Source: an uncultured Alphaproteobacteria bacterium (GTDB taxonomy: Bacteria > Pseudomonadota > Alphaproteobacteria > HIMB59 > GCA-002718135). From it: a DNA stretch of 35,145 nucleotides. The stretch lies in contig CACKIH010000012.1 in the NCBI GenBank assembly GCA_902600225.1, forward strand, positions 1 to 35,145, in the 5' to 3' direction. The notes under the pieces are model-generated. The model worked only from the letters and a program-made list of their open reading frames with translations. It was not told the origin of the DNA and did no database searches. Position numbers and translations under genes: made by a program. Below, piece after piece: positions 26,428 to 34,625 of this stretch (position 1 is its first letter; each line of letters opens with the position of its first letter).

Positions 26428-26769
26428 TTATTTGTTCTTCATATCAATAAAATCAGCATTATATTCAAAAGGATCAATTGCATCAATACAACCAATATTT
26501 ATTGCAGCACCATTTGGATCGCTTCTTCTAAAATGATGAGTATAAATGCCACAAATTTTACAAAAGAAGTGTTCAGCAATCATTGTATTAAATTTGTATG
26601 AAGTTAAATATTCTTCACCCTTAATAATTGACAAAGTTTCTTTAGATACCATTGCCATTTTAGCATTTTTTCTTTTACAAATTGAGCAATTACATTGTTT
26701 AATAATATCAAGATCATTATTAACTTCTAATTCTACTGCACCGCAATGACATTTAACATTATGTATCAT
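26428..26769 (-). CDS. GFA-family zinc protein (glutathione-dependent formaldehyde-activating enzyme-like)
   Basis: A 113-residue Mss4-like zinc protein. Its cysteines match the GFA pattern: Cys7 and Cys9 (CHCG), Cys26, Cys28 and Cys31 (CNCSIC), and Cys70 and Cys73 (CKICG). The founding member was proposed to aid S-hydroxymethylglutathione formation, but most members are of unknown function, so a role in aldehyde or thiol handling is only suggested. The start has a clear AAGGGG Shine-Dalgarno. It lies 16 bases from the 3' end of tRNA-Arg on the same strand, so it leads the iol-mtn operon. Confidence 0.85.
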   Translation of the reverse strand: MIHNVKCHCGAVELEVNNDLDIIKQCNCSICKRKNAKMAMVSKETLSIIKGEEYLTSYKFNTMIAEHFFCKICGIYTHHFRRSDPNGAAINIGCIDAIDPFEYNADFIDMKNK

Positions 26770-26785
26770 AGAGCCCCTTATTCAT

Positions 26786-26861
26786 TGGCGCGCCCGAAAT
26801 GATTCGAACATTTGACCTACCGCTTAGAAGGCGGTTGCTCTATCCACTGAGCTACGGGCGC
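26786..26861 (-). tRNA. tRNA-Arg (TCT)
   Basis: A complete cloverleaf on the minus strand. The acceptor GCGCCCG pairs with CGGGCGC, followed by G and an encoded CCA. The D-arm is GTAGCTCAGTGGATAGAGCA, and the anticodon stem-loop ACCGCCTTCTAAGCGGT gives TCT. It reads AGA, the main Arg codon in AT-rich genomes. A TATGAT at 26875-26880 (minus strand), 13 bases before the tRNA, is a plausible -10 box. The operon of the GFA/iol/mtn genes starts 16 bases after the CCA. Confidence 0.95.
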
Positions 26862-26908
26862 ATAATTTGCATTTATCATAGTCTAAAAAATAAAGAAAGA
26901 AATTATAC

Positions 26909-27214
26909 TTAATGTGTCCAAGGCTCTTTTCTATTTGTATCGAAATTTGAAGCATAACTTTTAGGTTTAATTTTTCTTTGCTTTGGTTCTTCGACAAAAT
27001 ATTGATAATTATTTTTTTTTGCCCATTCAATCGCTTGTTCTTTCGTATCAAAAAAAAGTTTTATCTGGGATTTGGTATCTAATGAACTATTCCAACCCAT
27101 TAAAGAATCTTTTACTTTTTCTACTTCAGAAATATATTCCGCTAGCCACAGTTTAGTTTTTTTAAAACCTGATTGCATAGAAGTTTTTGAAGGTTTATAA
27201 ATTTTTATAGTCAT
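26909..27214 (-). CDS. NDUFS4-like accessory subunit of NADH dehydrogenase (complex I)
   Basis: A 101-residue protein of the ETC complex I conserved-region family (NDUFS4, 18-kDa subunit). MTIKIYKPSKTSMQSG, the WLAEY segment, LMGWNSSLDTKSQIKLFF, TKEQAIEWAKKNNYQYFVEEP and the ending YASNFDTNRKEPWTH are all typical of the alphaproteobacterial/mitochondrial family. It binds the peripheral arm of complex I. It overlaps the stop of the acyl-CoA dehydrogenase by one base (TAATG), so electrons from beta-oxidation and complex I share an operon here. Confidence 0.9.
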   Translation of the reverse strand: MTIKIYKPSKTSMQSGFKKTKLWLAEYISEVEKVKDSLMGWNSSLDTKSQIKLFFDTKEQAIEWAKKNNYQYFVEEPKQRKIKPKSYASNFDTNRKEPWTH

Positions 27215-28989
27215 TAGATTGCTGTTTCAAAATATTTATCATTATAATCATTATAGTATTTTCCACCAGATTTTATATTTTGACAAAGGACTTGTGTTTC
27301 ACCTAATAATTTAGTTAAAAAGAAGTTACCAGTTTCAATTTTAGATTTATAAAAACTTTCATCTTGCTTTTCTAATTTTGCTAATGAAATTTCTATATAT
27401 TGTAACCAAATATAACCTAGCGAAATCAAAGATGATAAATTTAAAAATTCTACAGCATGAGAATTAATTTCATTTTCATCATTTAAGGATTTAATATATT
27501 CAAAAATACTTTTGTAAGAATCATATGAAGGCATAAATAAATCAATATATTTTTTCATATTTTGATTATTAGAAATTTTAACTTGATAATTATCAATCAT
27601 AGTAAAAAATTCATTAAATAATGCACCATTATCAGTTTGTAATTTTCTTCCTATTAAATCTAAAGCTTGAATACCGTTTGTACCTTCATAGATTGTTGTA
27701 ATTCTCGCATCTCTTACTAATTGTTCCATTCCATGATCAGTTATAAAGCCATGGCCGCCATAGATTTGCATAGCTCGATTTGTATTTTCTACAGATTTAT
27801 CTGAAGCATATGATTTAATAATAGGCGTCATGAGTGCTATAAAATTTTCAGATAATTTCTTATCTTTATCATCTGAAGAATTTTCAATATTATCAAAGTG
27901 ATTTCCAGCCAATAAAGTTAAACCTCTAACTGCTTCATTAATCGATTTAATATACAATAAGTTTTTTCTTATTTCAGGATGAACAATTATGGGATCAGCA
28001 ACTTGATTGCTGGAAGATAATTTTCCTTGTAAACGCTCTTTCGAATAATAGAGTGCCGATTGATAAGCAGTTTCTGATAAGCCTAAACCTTGTATGCCAA
28101 CAAACAAACGAGCACCATTCATCATTATAAACATCGCTCTCATTCCTTTATTAAGATCACCTACTAGCCAGCCCTTAGCTTCATTGTAATGCATTACGCA
28201 GGTTGGACTAGCATGAATACCCATCTTCTTCTCTATTGATCCACATTCAACTTTATTTCTTTCTTCAAAATCACCGCTTCCATTTGGTAAAAATTTAGGA
28301 ACCAAGAATAAACTTATACCTTTTATACCGGGAGGGGCATTTGGTGTTCTCGCTAGTACTAAATGAATAATATTTTCACTTAGATCGTGCTCTCCACATG
28401 TAATAAAAATTTTAGTACCAGTAATACTATAACTTCCATCATCTAATGGTGTTGCCATTGTTTTACTTAATCCAAGATCTGTTCCACATTGAGGTTCAGT
28501 TAAATTCATTGTTCCTGTCCACTTACCACTAGTTAAATTTGGCAAATAAGTATTTTTTAAATCTTCATTAGCACTCTTTTCAATTGCATCGATTGCATTT
28601 GCTGTAAGACCTGGATAAAGACCAAATGACATATTAGTAGAGCTTATCATTTCATCTAAAATCATATTCATAATATAAGGAAGGTTTTGACCACCAAATT
28701 CTTCTTTTACTTTCAGTCCCTGCCAGCCATTTTCAGAAAAAGTTTTATAAGCTTCTTTAAATCCCTTTGGTGCAGTCACAACTCCATTATTAAATGAACA
28801 TCCTTCGCTATCTCCACTTTGATTAAGTGGGAGTAAGGTTTCTTCACATAGTTTTGCTGCTTCTTCTATAATAAGCATTAGATCGCTTGTTTCTAAATCT
28901 AATTTTTTTAATGTTTCACTTTCCTTAAGATTTAAAAAATCCTCGATTAGAAATTTAAACTCACGTAGCGGTGTTTTATAAATTTGCAT
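27214..28989 (-). CDS. Acyl-CoA dehydrogenase, long form with C-terminal extension
   Basis: A 591-residue FAD acyl-CoA dehydrogenase. The FAD/substrate motifs are WTGTMNLTEPQCGTDLG and ITGTKIFITCGEHDL. The catalytic loop is RDARITTIYEGTNGIQALDLIGRKL, and a further helical domain follows to the C-terminus. The N-terminal YKTPLREFKFLIEDFL is typical of the FadE-like long group, which also includes DmdC (3-methylmercaptopropionyl-CoA dehydrogenase). The neighbouring thiolase argues for beta-oxidation, but the methylthio substrate cannot be excluded from sequence. It follows the thiolase by five bases. Confidence 0.9.
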   Translation of the reverse strand: MQIYKTPLREFKFLIEDFLNLKESETLKKLDLETSDLMLIIEEAAKLCEETLLPLNQSGDSEGCSFNNGVVTAPKGFKEAYKTFSENGWQGLKVKEEFGGQNLPYIMNMILDEMISSTNMSFGLYPGLTANAIDAIEKSANEDLKNTYLPNLTSGKWTGTMNLTEPQCGTDLGLSKTMATPLDDGSYSITGTKIFITCGEHDLSENIIHLVLARTPNAPPGIKGISLFLVPKFLPNGSGDFEERNKVECGSIEKKMGIHASPTCVMHYNEAKGWLVGDLNKGMRAMFIMMNGARLFVGIQGLGLSETAYQSALYYSKERLQGKLSSSNQVADPIIVHPEIRKNLLYIKSINEAVRGLTLLAGNHFDNIENSSDDKDKKLSENFIALMTPIIKSYASDKSVENTNRAMQIYGGHGFITDHGMEQLVRDARITTIYEGTNGIQALDLIGRKLQTDNGALFNEFFTMIDNYQVKISNNQNMKKYIDLFMPSYDSYKSIFEYIKSLNDENEINSHAVEFLNLSSLISLGYIWLQYIEISLAKLEKQDESFYKSKIETGNFFLTKLLGETQVLCQNIKSGGKYYNDYNDKYFETAI

Positions 28990-28994
28990 GATAT

Positions 28995-30134
28995 TTAATT
29001 AATATTTTCTAACACAGTTGCAATACCTTGACCTAAACCTATACATTGCGTCGCTAATCCATACTTTTTATTATTGTTGTGCAATAAAGTTGCAACTTTA
29101 CCTGTAATCCTTGCTCCAGTAGCACCTAAAGGGTGTCCTAATGCTATTGCTCCACCATGTATATTGACTTTATTTATGTCCATATTTAATTCTTTAATAC
29201 ATGCTAAAGATTGAGAAGCAAATGCCTCATTTAGTTCCACAATATCAATATCGGAAATAGATAGATTGGCTCTCTTAAGAGCTTTTTTAGATGCATTTAT
29301 TGGGCCTAGACCCATTAATTCTGGTGGACAACCGACTACAGCTGTAGATTTGATACGAGCTAAAATATTTAAATTATTTTTTTTTGCATATTCTTCCTCA
29401 CAGACAATTACTGCTGATGCACCATCTGTTAATGGTGACGCTGTACCAGCTGTTACTGTTCCATTTTCATCAAAAGCAAGTTTTAATCCATCTAAAATTT
29501 CATGTGAGGTGTTTGGTCGAATGCCACCATCTTTATTAATTTTCTCATCATTATTTGAGATAGACACTATTTCATTGTCGAACAAATTTGATTCTCTAGC
29601 TAAATTAGCTTTAGAATGGCTGCTAATAGCAAAATCTTGTTGTTCTTTTCGAGAAATATTAAATTTTTTTGCAACATTTTCAGCTGTAATACCCATAGAC
29701 ATATATACATTTGGATTATCTTTATTTAATTGAGGATGAGGATCGTATGTTAATCCATTCATAGGTATAAATGTCATACTTTCTACACCGCAACATAAAA
29801 AAACATCTCCAGAGTTAATTGCAATTGCGCCAGTTGCATCATGAATAGCTTGCATTGAAGAACCACACCATCTGTTAACTGTCATACCTGCTACATGCTC
29901 AGGCATATCTGTCATGAATGAAACAATTTTAGCAATATTATTTCCTTGTGCTCCTTCAGGATACGCACAACCAGTAATAATGTCCTCTATATCATTTTTA
30001 TTAATTTGTATTTCATTTAGTAATTGATTTATTGTTTGTGATAGAATGTCTTCCGGTCTTATATTAGCCATTTCACCTTTACGAGCAAAAGTGAAGGGTG
30101 ATCTTTTGTAACCCACAATAACTGCATTTCTCAT
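28995..30134 (-). CDS. Acetyl-CoA acyltransferase (thiolase)
   Basis: A 379-residue thiolase. The nucleophile is Cys90 in VNRWCGSSMQAIHDA. The second signature is NEAFASQSLACIKEL, His is in GGAIALGHPLGATGARI, and the general-base Cys is in CIGLGQGIA. It is a degradative-type (FadA-like) thiolase, cleaving 3-ketoacyl-CoA with CoA. It starts one base after the apt stop and is followed by the acyl-CoA dehydrogenase, so the two form a fatty-acid breakdown pair. Chain-length preference is not readable. Confidence 0.92.
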   Translation of the reverse strand: MRNAVIVGYKRSPFTFARKGEMANIRPEDILSQTINQLLNEIQINKNDIEDIITGCAYPEGAQGNNIAKIVSFMTDMPEHVAGMTVNRWCGSSMQAIHDATGAIAINSGDVFLCCGVESMTFIPMNGLTYDPHPQLNKDNPNVYMSMGITAENVAKKFNISRKEQQDFAISSHSKANLARESNLFDNEIVSISNNDEKINKDGGIRPNTSHEILDGLKLAFDENGTVTAGTASPLTDGASAVIVCEEEYAKKNNLNILARIKSTAVVGCPPELMGLGPINASKKALKRANLSISDIDIVELNEAFASQSLACIKELNMDINKVNIHGGAIALGHPLGATGARITGKVATLLHNNNKKYGLATQCIGLGQGIATVLENIN

Positions 30135-30650
30135 TTAAAACTCCATTAAAGAATGTACTTCTATTCCTTTATCAATTAATTTTTTATCACCATTTAATTC
30201 AGGTAAATTTATTATAAAGCCTGCTCCAACAATATTTTTATCATTGAACTTATTTATTAATTCTACTGCCGCAAGTGCAGTTCCGCCTGTTGCTAAAAGA
30301 TCATCAATAATTAGTAAATCTTTATGATCATCTAAGGCATCTGTATGAATATGCATTTCCGTTGATCCATATTCTAAGTCATATGAGGTTTTGAAAGTAT
30401 CAAATGGAAGTTTATGAGGCTTTCTCAAAGGAACAAATGCTGCATTTAAAAAATAAGCTATTGCGCCTGCCATAATAAATCCCCGTGATTCTATGCTTAA
30501 AACTGCATCTATTTTTTTATTTTGCCATGGTTTTACCATGTCATCAATGACTTGTTTAAAGTGTCCTGCATTTTGCAACAATGTTGTAATATCTCTGAAT
30601 TGAATTCCTTTAACAGGATAATCAGCAATTGTTCGAACGTATTCTTTCAT
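30135..30650 (-). CDS. apt: Adenine phosphoribosyltransferase
   Basis: A 171-residue type I phosphoribosyltransferase. The PRPP motif is LLIIDDLLATGGTA (112-125), ESRGFIMAGAIAYFL is the Apt-specific segment, and FRDITTLLQNAG near the N-terminus is characteristic. It converts adenine plus PRPP to AMP. Adenine is the by-product of MtnP, encoded 6 kb away on the same strand. The start overlaps the stop of the phosphatase-like gene by one base. Confidence 0.95.
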   Translation of the reverse strand: MKEYVRTIADYPVKGIQFRDITTLLQNAGHFKQVIDDMVKPWQNKKIDAVLSIESRGFIMAGAIAYFLNAAFVPLRKPHKLPFDTFKTSYDLEYGSTEMHIHTDALDDHKDLLIIDDLLATGGTALAAVELINKFNDKNIVGAGFIINLPELNGDKKLIDKGIEVHSLMEF

Positions 30651-31210
30651 TAGTTTTTTTCAATGTCTTTTATATCAAATAAAGTAACAGGTGCAAAATT
30701 TGAAGAACAATCGTATGTTTTAGTATAAGGCAATTTTAAAAATGATTTTGAGATTTGATTGCTAACACCTAATTTCTTTTCAAAGTGATTTATCAATAAT
30801 TTATTTGGGTTTGCATGTGGTGCAAGATTACGAATATATTTAATTGTATTTTCAATATTAGTTTTGTTTTCTCTACATAGTAAATAAGTAGCTGTTGCCA
30901 TTGATCTTGAGACACCACACCAACAATGAATAACTATATCTTCATCATAAGTATATGTAGAAGTAAAATTAGCTATTGAATTTACATGTTCTTCTGCAGG
31001 TAGGATTTGTGGTATTTCATCAGTATTCAATCGAAATATTTTATTATTGCTACTAATTTCAATAATATCGTCAAATCCTAACTTTAAATGATTTTTTACG
31101 CCCTTGGGTGTTTCTGGTGCATATCCTGGATCAATTACTGATACAAGATATTTAGGCTGTATACTTTCACACACATTAGGTAAATCATTAAGAGAACAAA
31201 CAATTATCAT
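30650..31210 (-). CDS. Tyrosine-phosphatase-like protein (CX5R motif)
   Basis: A 186-residue protein with the cysteine-phosphatase loop HCWCGVSRS (Cys96, Arg102), preceded by an Asp-rich region that could hold the general acid. The first 30 residues (MIIVCSLNDLP...YLVSVIDPG) are typical of a small alphaproteobacterial family annotated as protein tyrosine phosphatase. The substrate is unknown. The ATG immediately follows the U-tract of the terminator after the binding-protein gene, leaving no room for a Shine-Dalgarno outside the hairpin. It leads the apt/thiolase/dehydrogenase/NDUFS4 run. Confidence 0.78.
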   Translation of the reverse strand: MIIVCSLNDLPNVCESIQPKYLVSVIDPGYAPETPKGVKNHLKLGFDDIIEISSNNKIFRLNTDEIPQILPAEEHVNSIANFTSTYTYDEDIVIHCWCGVSRSMATATYLLCRENKTNIENTIKYIRNLAPHANPNKLLINHFEKKLGVSNQISKSFLKLPYTKTYDCSSNFAPVTLFDIKDIEKN

Positions 31211-31237
31211 AAAAAAAGGGTGGTATAAACCACCCTT
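31211..31237 (-). terminator. Intrinsic terminator after the sugar-binding-protein gene
   Basis: On the minus strand AAGGGTGGT pairs with ACCACCCTT (9-bp stem, 4-base loop), and the 3' side continues as a run of seven T that ends at the ATG of the next gene. It begins 21 bases after the binding-protein stop. It would cap that transcript and throttle the phosphatase-apt operon downstream. Confidence 0.88.
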
Positions 31238-31258
31238 AATAAAAGTAAAATAATTAAA

Positions 31259-32593
31259 CTACTCTGCAGTTGCATCTGCTAATATTGCATTAGCATCTTC
31301 ATTTAATTGATTTAATGTTGAAATGATATCATCACCATTAATGATTGCTGCGTATGCTTTTTCAACCTCACCTCTAACTGAATAATAGCCAGGAACAGAA
31401 GGTTCACCTTTACCGTATTGAACCATTGTTAATGATTTATCATATTGAGGTAATTCAGCTCTTTTTTCAGCAATTAATGGATGATCTGCAGAAGAGGTTC
31501 TGACAAAACCATATCCACTTTCAGTTGACCAAACTGCTGAGTTCTCAGTATTAGAAATATATTTCATCCACTGATATGCTGCTACCATTCTATTAGCATC
31601 ACCTGAATTTCCCATAATTAAACCACCGCCATATAAGTTTAGCACTGGTTCACTAGTGGTGTATGATAATGGAGCTACATCCCAATTACCATTGTAACCC
31701 TCTTCAATGGCTTTCTGGAAATAAGTGATACCAGAAGTAGATCCCGCAGCAAACAAAACAGAACCTTGTCCTAAGTATTGCTGGTCAGTGTATTTACCTC
31801 TTGCAACTATTGCGCATCCTTTATTAGCCATTCCTTGAATGAATTCCATAGCTTCAATGGCTTTCGGGCCATTGTAAATATACTGACCATTATCATAGTC
31901 AAATACATCGCCTCCATGTGCAAATACCCATGCTGCAAAGTTACTTGCATCTGTATCTATTTCATATCCATAACTTGGAACATCTTCACCCATCTTACCG
32001 CTATAATCTTGATTAGTTGCAGCACATGCTGCTTCCGCAAAATCAGCAGGAGTTTTAGGAGCGTCTAAACCTAGTTCCTTTAACCAATCTGCATTGTAGT
32101 AAAGGATCTCTATTGATTTTCCAACTTCATGTAAAAGTTTTGGATTTCCATCAAAATATGGTGAGAAGCCAACAGTCCAGTTTGCACCCCAATCTGCTAT
32201 ATCATCTTGTGAAACACCCCATTTTTTACTATTTGCTAAAATATTTTGATCAATTGAAGCGCCAATTAAGTACATATCTGCAGCAGCGTTACCATAACCT
32301 CTTGCAACATCTGCTATATCTTTTGTTCCAGCAGCAGACATCATAGCGGATTGAACTTTCCCATAATGTCCTTTGTGAACAACATTAACTTTTATTCCTG
32401 TTTCAGCTTCAAATCTTTCAGCTCTTGCCATCATTGCATCTAATCTTTCATCTGAATATTGAACCCAGAATTCAACAGTTTGACCTGAAGGATCTGCATT
32501 TTCAATATCTTGTGCAGTAATTGCGAATGATTGCGAGGAGATAAAAAATAAAGAAGCCAAGAAGAAATTTAAAATATATTTATAAAATTTCAT
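31259..32593 (-). CDS. Carbohydrate-type ABC transporter, extracellular solute-binding protein
   Basis: A binding protein (444 residues from the ATG at 32593) of the family 1 (UgpB/MalE-like) group. The signal peptide is MKFYKYILNFFLASLFFISSQSFA. The mature domain has VEFWVQYSDERLDAMMARAERFEAETGIKVNVV, IEILYYNADWLKELGLDAPKTPADF and GGGLIMGNSGDANRMVAAYQWMKYIS. An in-frame GTG at 32599 is rejected because it lies inside the GGGG Shine-Dalgarno. Its codon use is closer to high-expression bias than the permeases. It follows the permease genes across 69 bases with possible own promoter (TATATT), and a terminator caps it. The substrate (sugar, glycerol phosphate or polyol) is unknown. Confidence 0.88.
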   Translation of the reverse strand: MKFYKYILNFFLASLFFISSQSFAITAQDIENADPSGQTVEFWVQYSDERLDAMMARAERFEAETGIKVNVVHKGHYGKVQSAMMSAAGTKDIADVARGYGNAAADMYLIGASIDQNILANSKKWGVSQDDIADWGANWTVGFSPYFDGNPKLLHEVGKSIEILYYNADWLKELGLDAPKTPADFAEAACAATNQDYSGKMGEDVPSYGYEIDTDASNFAAWVFAHGGDVFDYDNGQYIYNGPKAIEAMEFIQGMANKGCAIVARGKYTDQQYLGQGSVLFAAGSTSGITYFQKAIEEGYNGNWDVAPLSYTTSEPVLNLYGGGLIMGNSGDANRMVAAYQWMKYISNTENSAVWSTESGYGFVRTSSADHPLIAEKRAELPQYDKSLTMVQYGKGEPSVPGYYSVRGEVEKAYAAIINGDDIISTLNQLNEDANAILADATAE

Positions 32594-32662
32594 AATCACC
32601 CCGTAAAAACATGAATTAATATAGAGGTAAAATTAAAGTTTTGTTACAAAAAATTTACTGAT

Positions 32663-33508
32663 TTATTCTTTTAATCCAAAGTTTGATATACTTTCTATGA
32701 ATAACTTCTGAGTAAAAAAGTATAATACTAAAATTGGGAAAATTGCAATTAAGCAAGCAGCCATCAATAAATTAAAATTAGGCCCCACTTCTCTCACAAA
32801 ACTATAGATAGAAACTGTTACAGGATACCAATCATCTCTAGTTAATATAAGTAAAGGCCAAGCAAAACTATTCCACGCTATAATAAAAGTAAATAAAGAG
32901 ACTGTCACAATAATAGGTTTACTCATTGGGATTACTACCTTGAGTAAAAAATTCAAATGAGAAGACCCATCTAGTCTTGCAGCATCCCATAATTCATTTG
33001 GTATCTTTTTAAAATATTGTCTTAATAAGAAAATTACAAAAATATTTCCCATAAATGGAACTGTTAAACCTTGAAGACTATTCATCCAAGAAGGTCCAAA
33101 TGGCAATGGAATAATTTCCCCTCTAATAATTAATAAATGAGGTAATAATGTAATTATTTCTGGAATCATCAATGAAAGTAACAACATGTAGAATATGATA
33201 TTTTTAAATGGGAATTCTATTTTAGCAAAAGAGTATGCTGCTGGAATACTAGTTAATAAAACACCAATGACAATTATTGAACTTATTATTAAACTATTAA
33301 ATGTATAACGTTGGAATCTATTAGATGTCCAAACTTCATAATAATTTTCAAACATCAATTTTTTTGGAAATAAATATTGATTTGACGCTTCTCCAGCTGT
33401 CATCAATGATGTTGATATCATGTAAAAAAATGGGTAAATTGAAATAATAAAAACTATTAATAAAATTAAATAAGGTATCCTTGTTTCAGCATTAATAATT
33501 CTAGTCAT
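32663..33508 (-). CDS. Carbohydrate ABC transporter permease (MalG/UgpE type)
   Basis: A 281-residue permease with six hydrophobic segments. The start is TRIINAETRIPYLILLIVFIISIYPFFYMISTSLM, and the EAA loop LWDAARLDGSSHLNFLLKVVIPMSKPIIVT is clear. It forms the heteropartner of the upstream permease. The start overlaps the end of that gene by eight bases. Closest family features are of the MalG/UgpE group. Confidence 0.9.
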   Translation of the reverse strand: MTRIINAETRIPYLILLIVFIISIYPFFYMISTSLMTAGEASNQYLFPKKLMFENYYEVWTSNRFQRYTFNSLIISSIIVIGVLLTSIPAAYSFAKIEFPFKNIIFYMLLLSLMIPEIITLLPHLLIIRGEIIPLPFGPSWMNSLQGLTVPFMGNIFVIFLLRQYFKKIPNELWDAARLDGSSHLNFLLKVVIPMSKPIIVTVSLFTFIIAWNSFAWPLLILTRDDWYPVTVSIYSFVREVGPNFNLLMAACLIAIFPILVLYFFTQKLFIESISNFGLKE

Positions 33509-34625
33509 AACTTAACCTTTTTCTAAAAATTACATATTGCGATATTGCTAAAATATTTAGCAGTATAAATAAAATTACTCCTTCAGCTGCAGCATACCCA
33601 TATTTCACCCTACCCCAAAAATGATCAAAAATTTCTATTGTAACAACATCCATTGTATCTCCAGCAGAAGAAGTTTGCATAACAAAAATACTATTGAAAG
33701 CTTGAAAGGTATTTATAAAACCAGTCAACATTAGAAAAAAAATAATAGGCATTAATAGAGGTATTGTAATTTTAATAAATGTTTGCCAGCGACTAGCTCC
33801 CTCTGCTTTAGCTGCCTCATATAAGTCAGAAGGTATAATTGATAAACCCGCGAGTAAAATTATTGCATAATAGCCAGTATAAGACCATATTCCATAAATG
33901 ATTGATGACATTAGAGCTAAACTTGGTCCAGCTAGCAGACCTTCTATTTTAATACCAAATAAAACTTCGGTAATGGATCTTTTATCAAATAACCACATTT
34001 GAGGCTCAAAACCAAATACTCCTATTAGCTGATTTAAAAAAGAATTTTCAGCTTTACCAAATATTAAAAAAAATACTGCAGCACCCATTACTGCCGGAGT
34101 AATGTAGGGAAATAGTAAAATCATTTGAAAGAATTGTTTACCGGCTAGTTTTTGGTACAAAGCAAATGCTATTATTAATCCTAATCCAACCTCAAAAATT
34201 ATAGTGAAAAATGAATAATAAAAAGTGTAAATAAGAGAGTAAAGATAGTCTTCATCACCTGTTAAAATCATTTTTTCCCAGTTGATATTAATTAAAATTA
34301 TTCCAATAATTAATATTGCTATAGATAAAAATGCTAAATAGATTTTATTTTTTACTTTATTTTTAAATTCAGTCCACAATCCATAACTCAATATCAATAA
34401 TAATAATCCTAAAACAAATAACCAAAAAGCTGGTATATCTCCAAGTATTCTTTGGTAATTCTCAAATCCTAAAAATCTCCCTTTAAAAACTTTCCACTTG
34501 TGTACACTCATGTACATTCCAAAAAAAACAGGAAAAATTCCAAATAGACTGATTATTAAAACAGCAGGAAGAATTAATAGATACCCTGTAAGTTTTTCTG
34601 AATGATTTAATAAGAATTTATTCAT
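33501..34625 (-). CDS. Carbohydrate ABC transporter permease (MalF/UgpA type) with inserted helix pair
   Basis: A 374-residue permease. The first helix (about 13-40) is followed by VHKWKVFKGRFLGFENYQRIL, typical of UgpA-like proteins. Between residues 65 and 115 two additional hydrophobic segments (around 66-84 and 95-113) are inserted before the conserved core. The core ends with the EAA loop YEAAKAEGASRWQTFIKITIPLLMPI (270-294). Ordinary UgpA-type permeases are about 290-310 residues, so the insert accounts for the excess and recalls the extra helices of MalF. The start overlaps the MOSC gene by eight bases. Confidence 0.88.
   Translation of the reverse strand: MNKFLLNHSEKLTGYLLILPAVLIISLFGIFPVFFGMYMSVHKWKVFKGRFLGFENYQRILGDIPAFWLFVLGLLLLILSYGLWTEFKNKVKNKIYLAFLSIAILIIGIILININWEKMILTGDEDYLYSLIYTFYYSFFTIIFEVGLGLIIAFALYQKLAGKQFFQMILLFPYITPAVMGAAVFFLIFGKAENSFLNQLIGVFGFEPQMWLFDKRSITEVLFGIKIEGLLAGPSLALMSSIIYGIWSYTGYYAIILLAGLSIIPSDLYEAAKAEGASRWQTFIKITIPLLMPIIFFLMLTGFINTFQAFNSIFVMQTSSAGDTMDVVTIEIFDHFWGRVKYGYAAAEGVILFILLNILAISQYVIFRKRLSYD

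Noticed and set aside
19373..26861. Genomic island inserted at tRNA-Arg
   Set aside because: I looked for a copy of the tRNA 3' end near 19373-19386 and for an integrase and saw neither, so island status is not supported by this window alone.
26824..27051. 75-codon minus-strand frame overlapping tRNA-Arg and the NDUFS4-like gene
   Set aside because: It is out of frame with a well-supported gene and ends in tRNA sequence.
29266..29733. 155-codon plus-strand frame opposite the thiolase
   Set aside because: It is antisense to strongly conserved thiolase motifs and has no recognisable domain or ribosome site.
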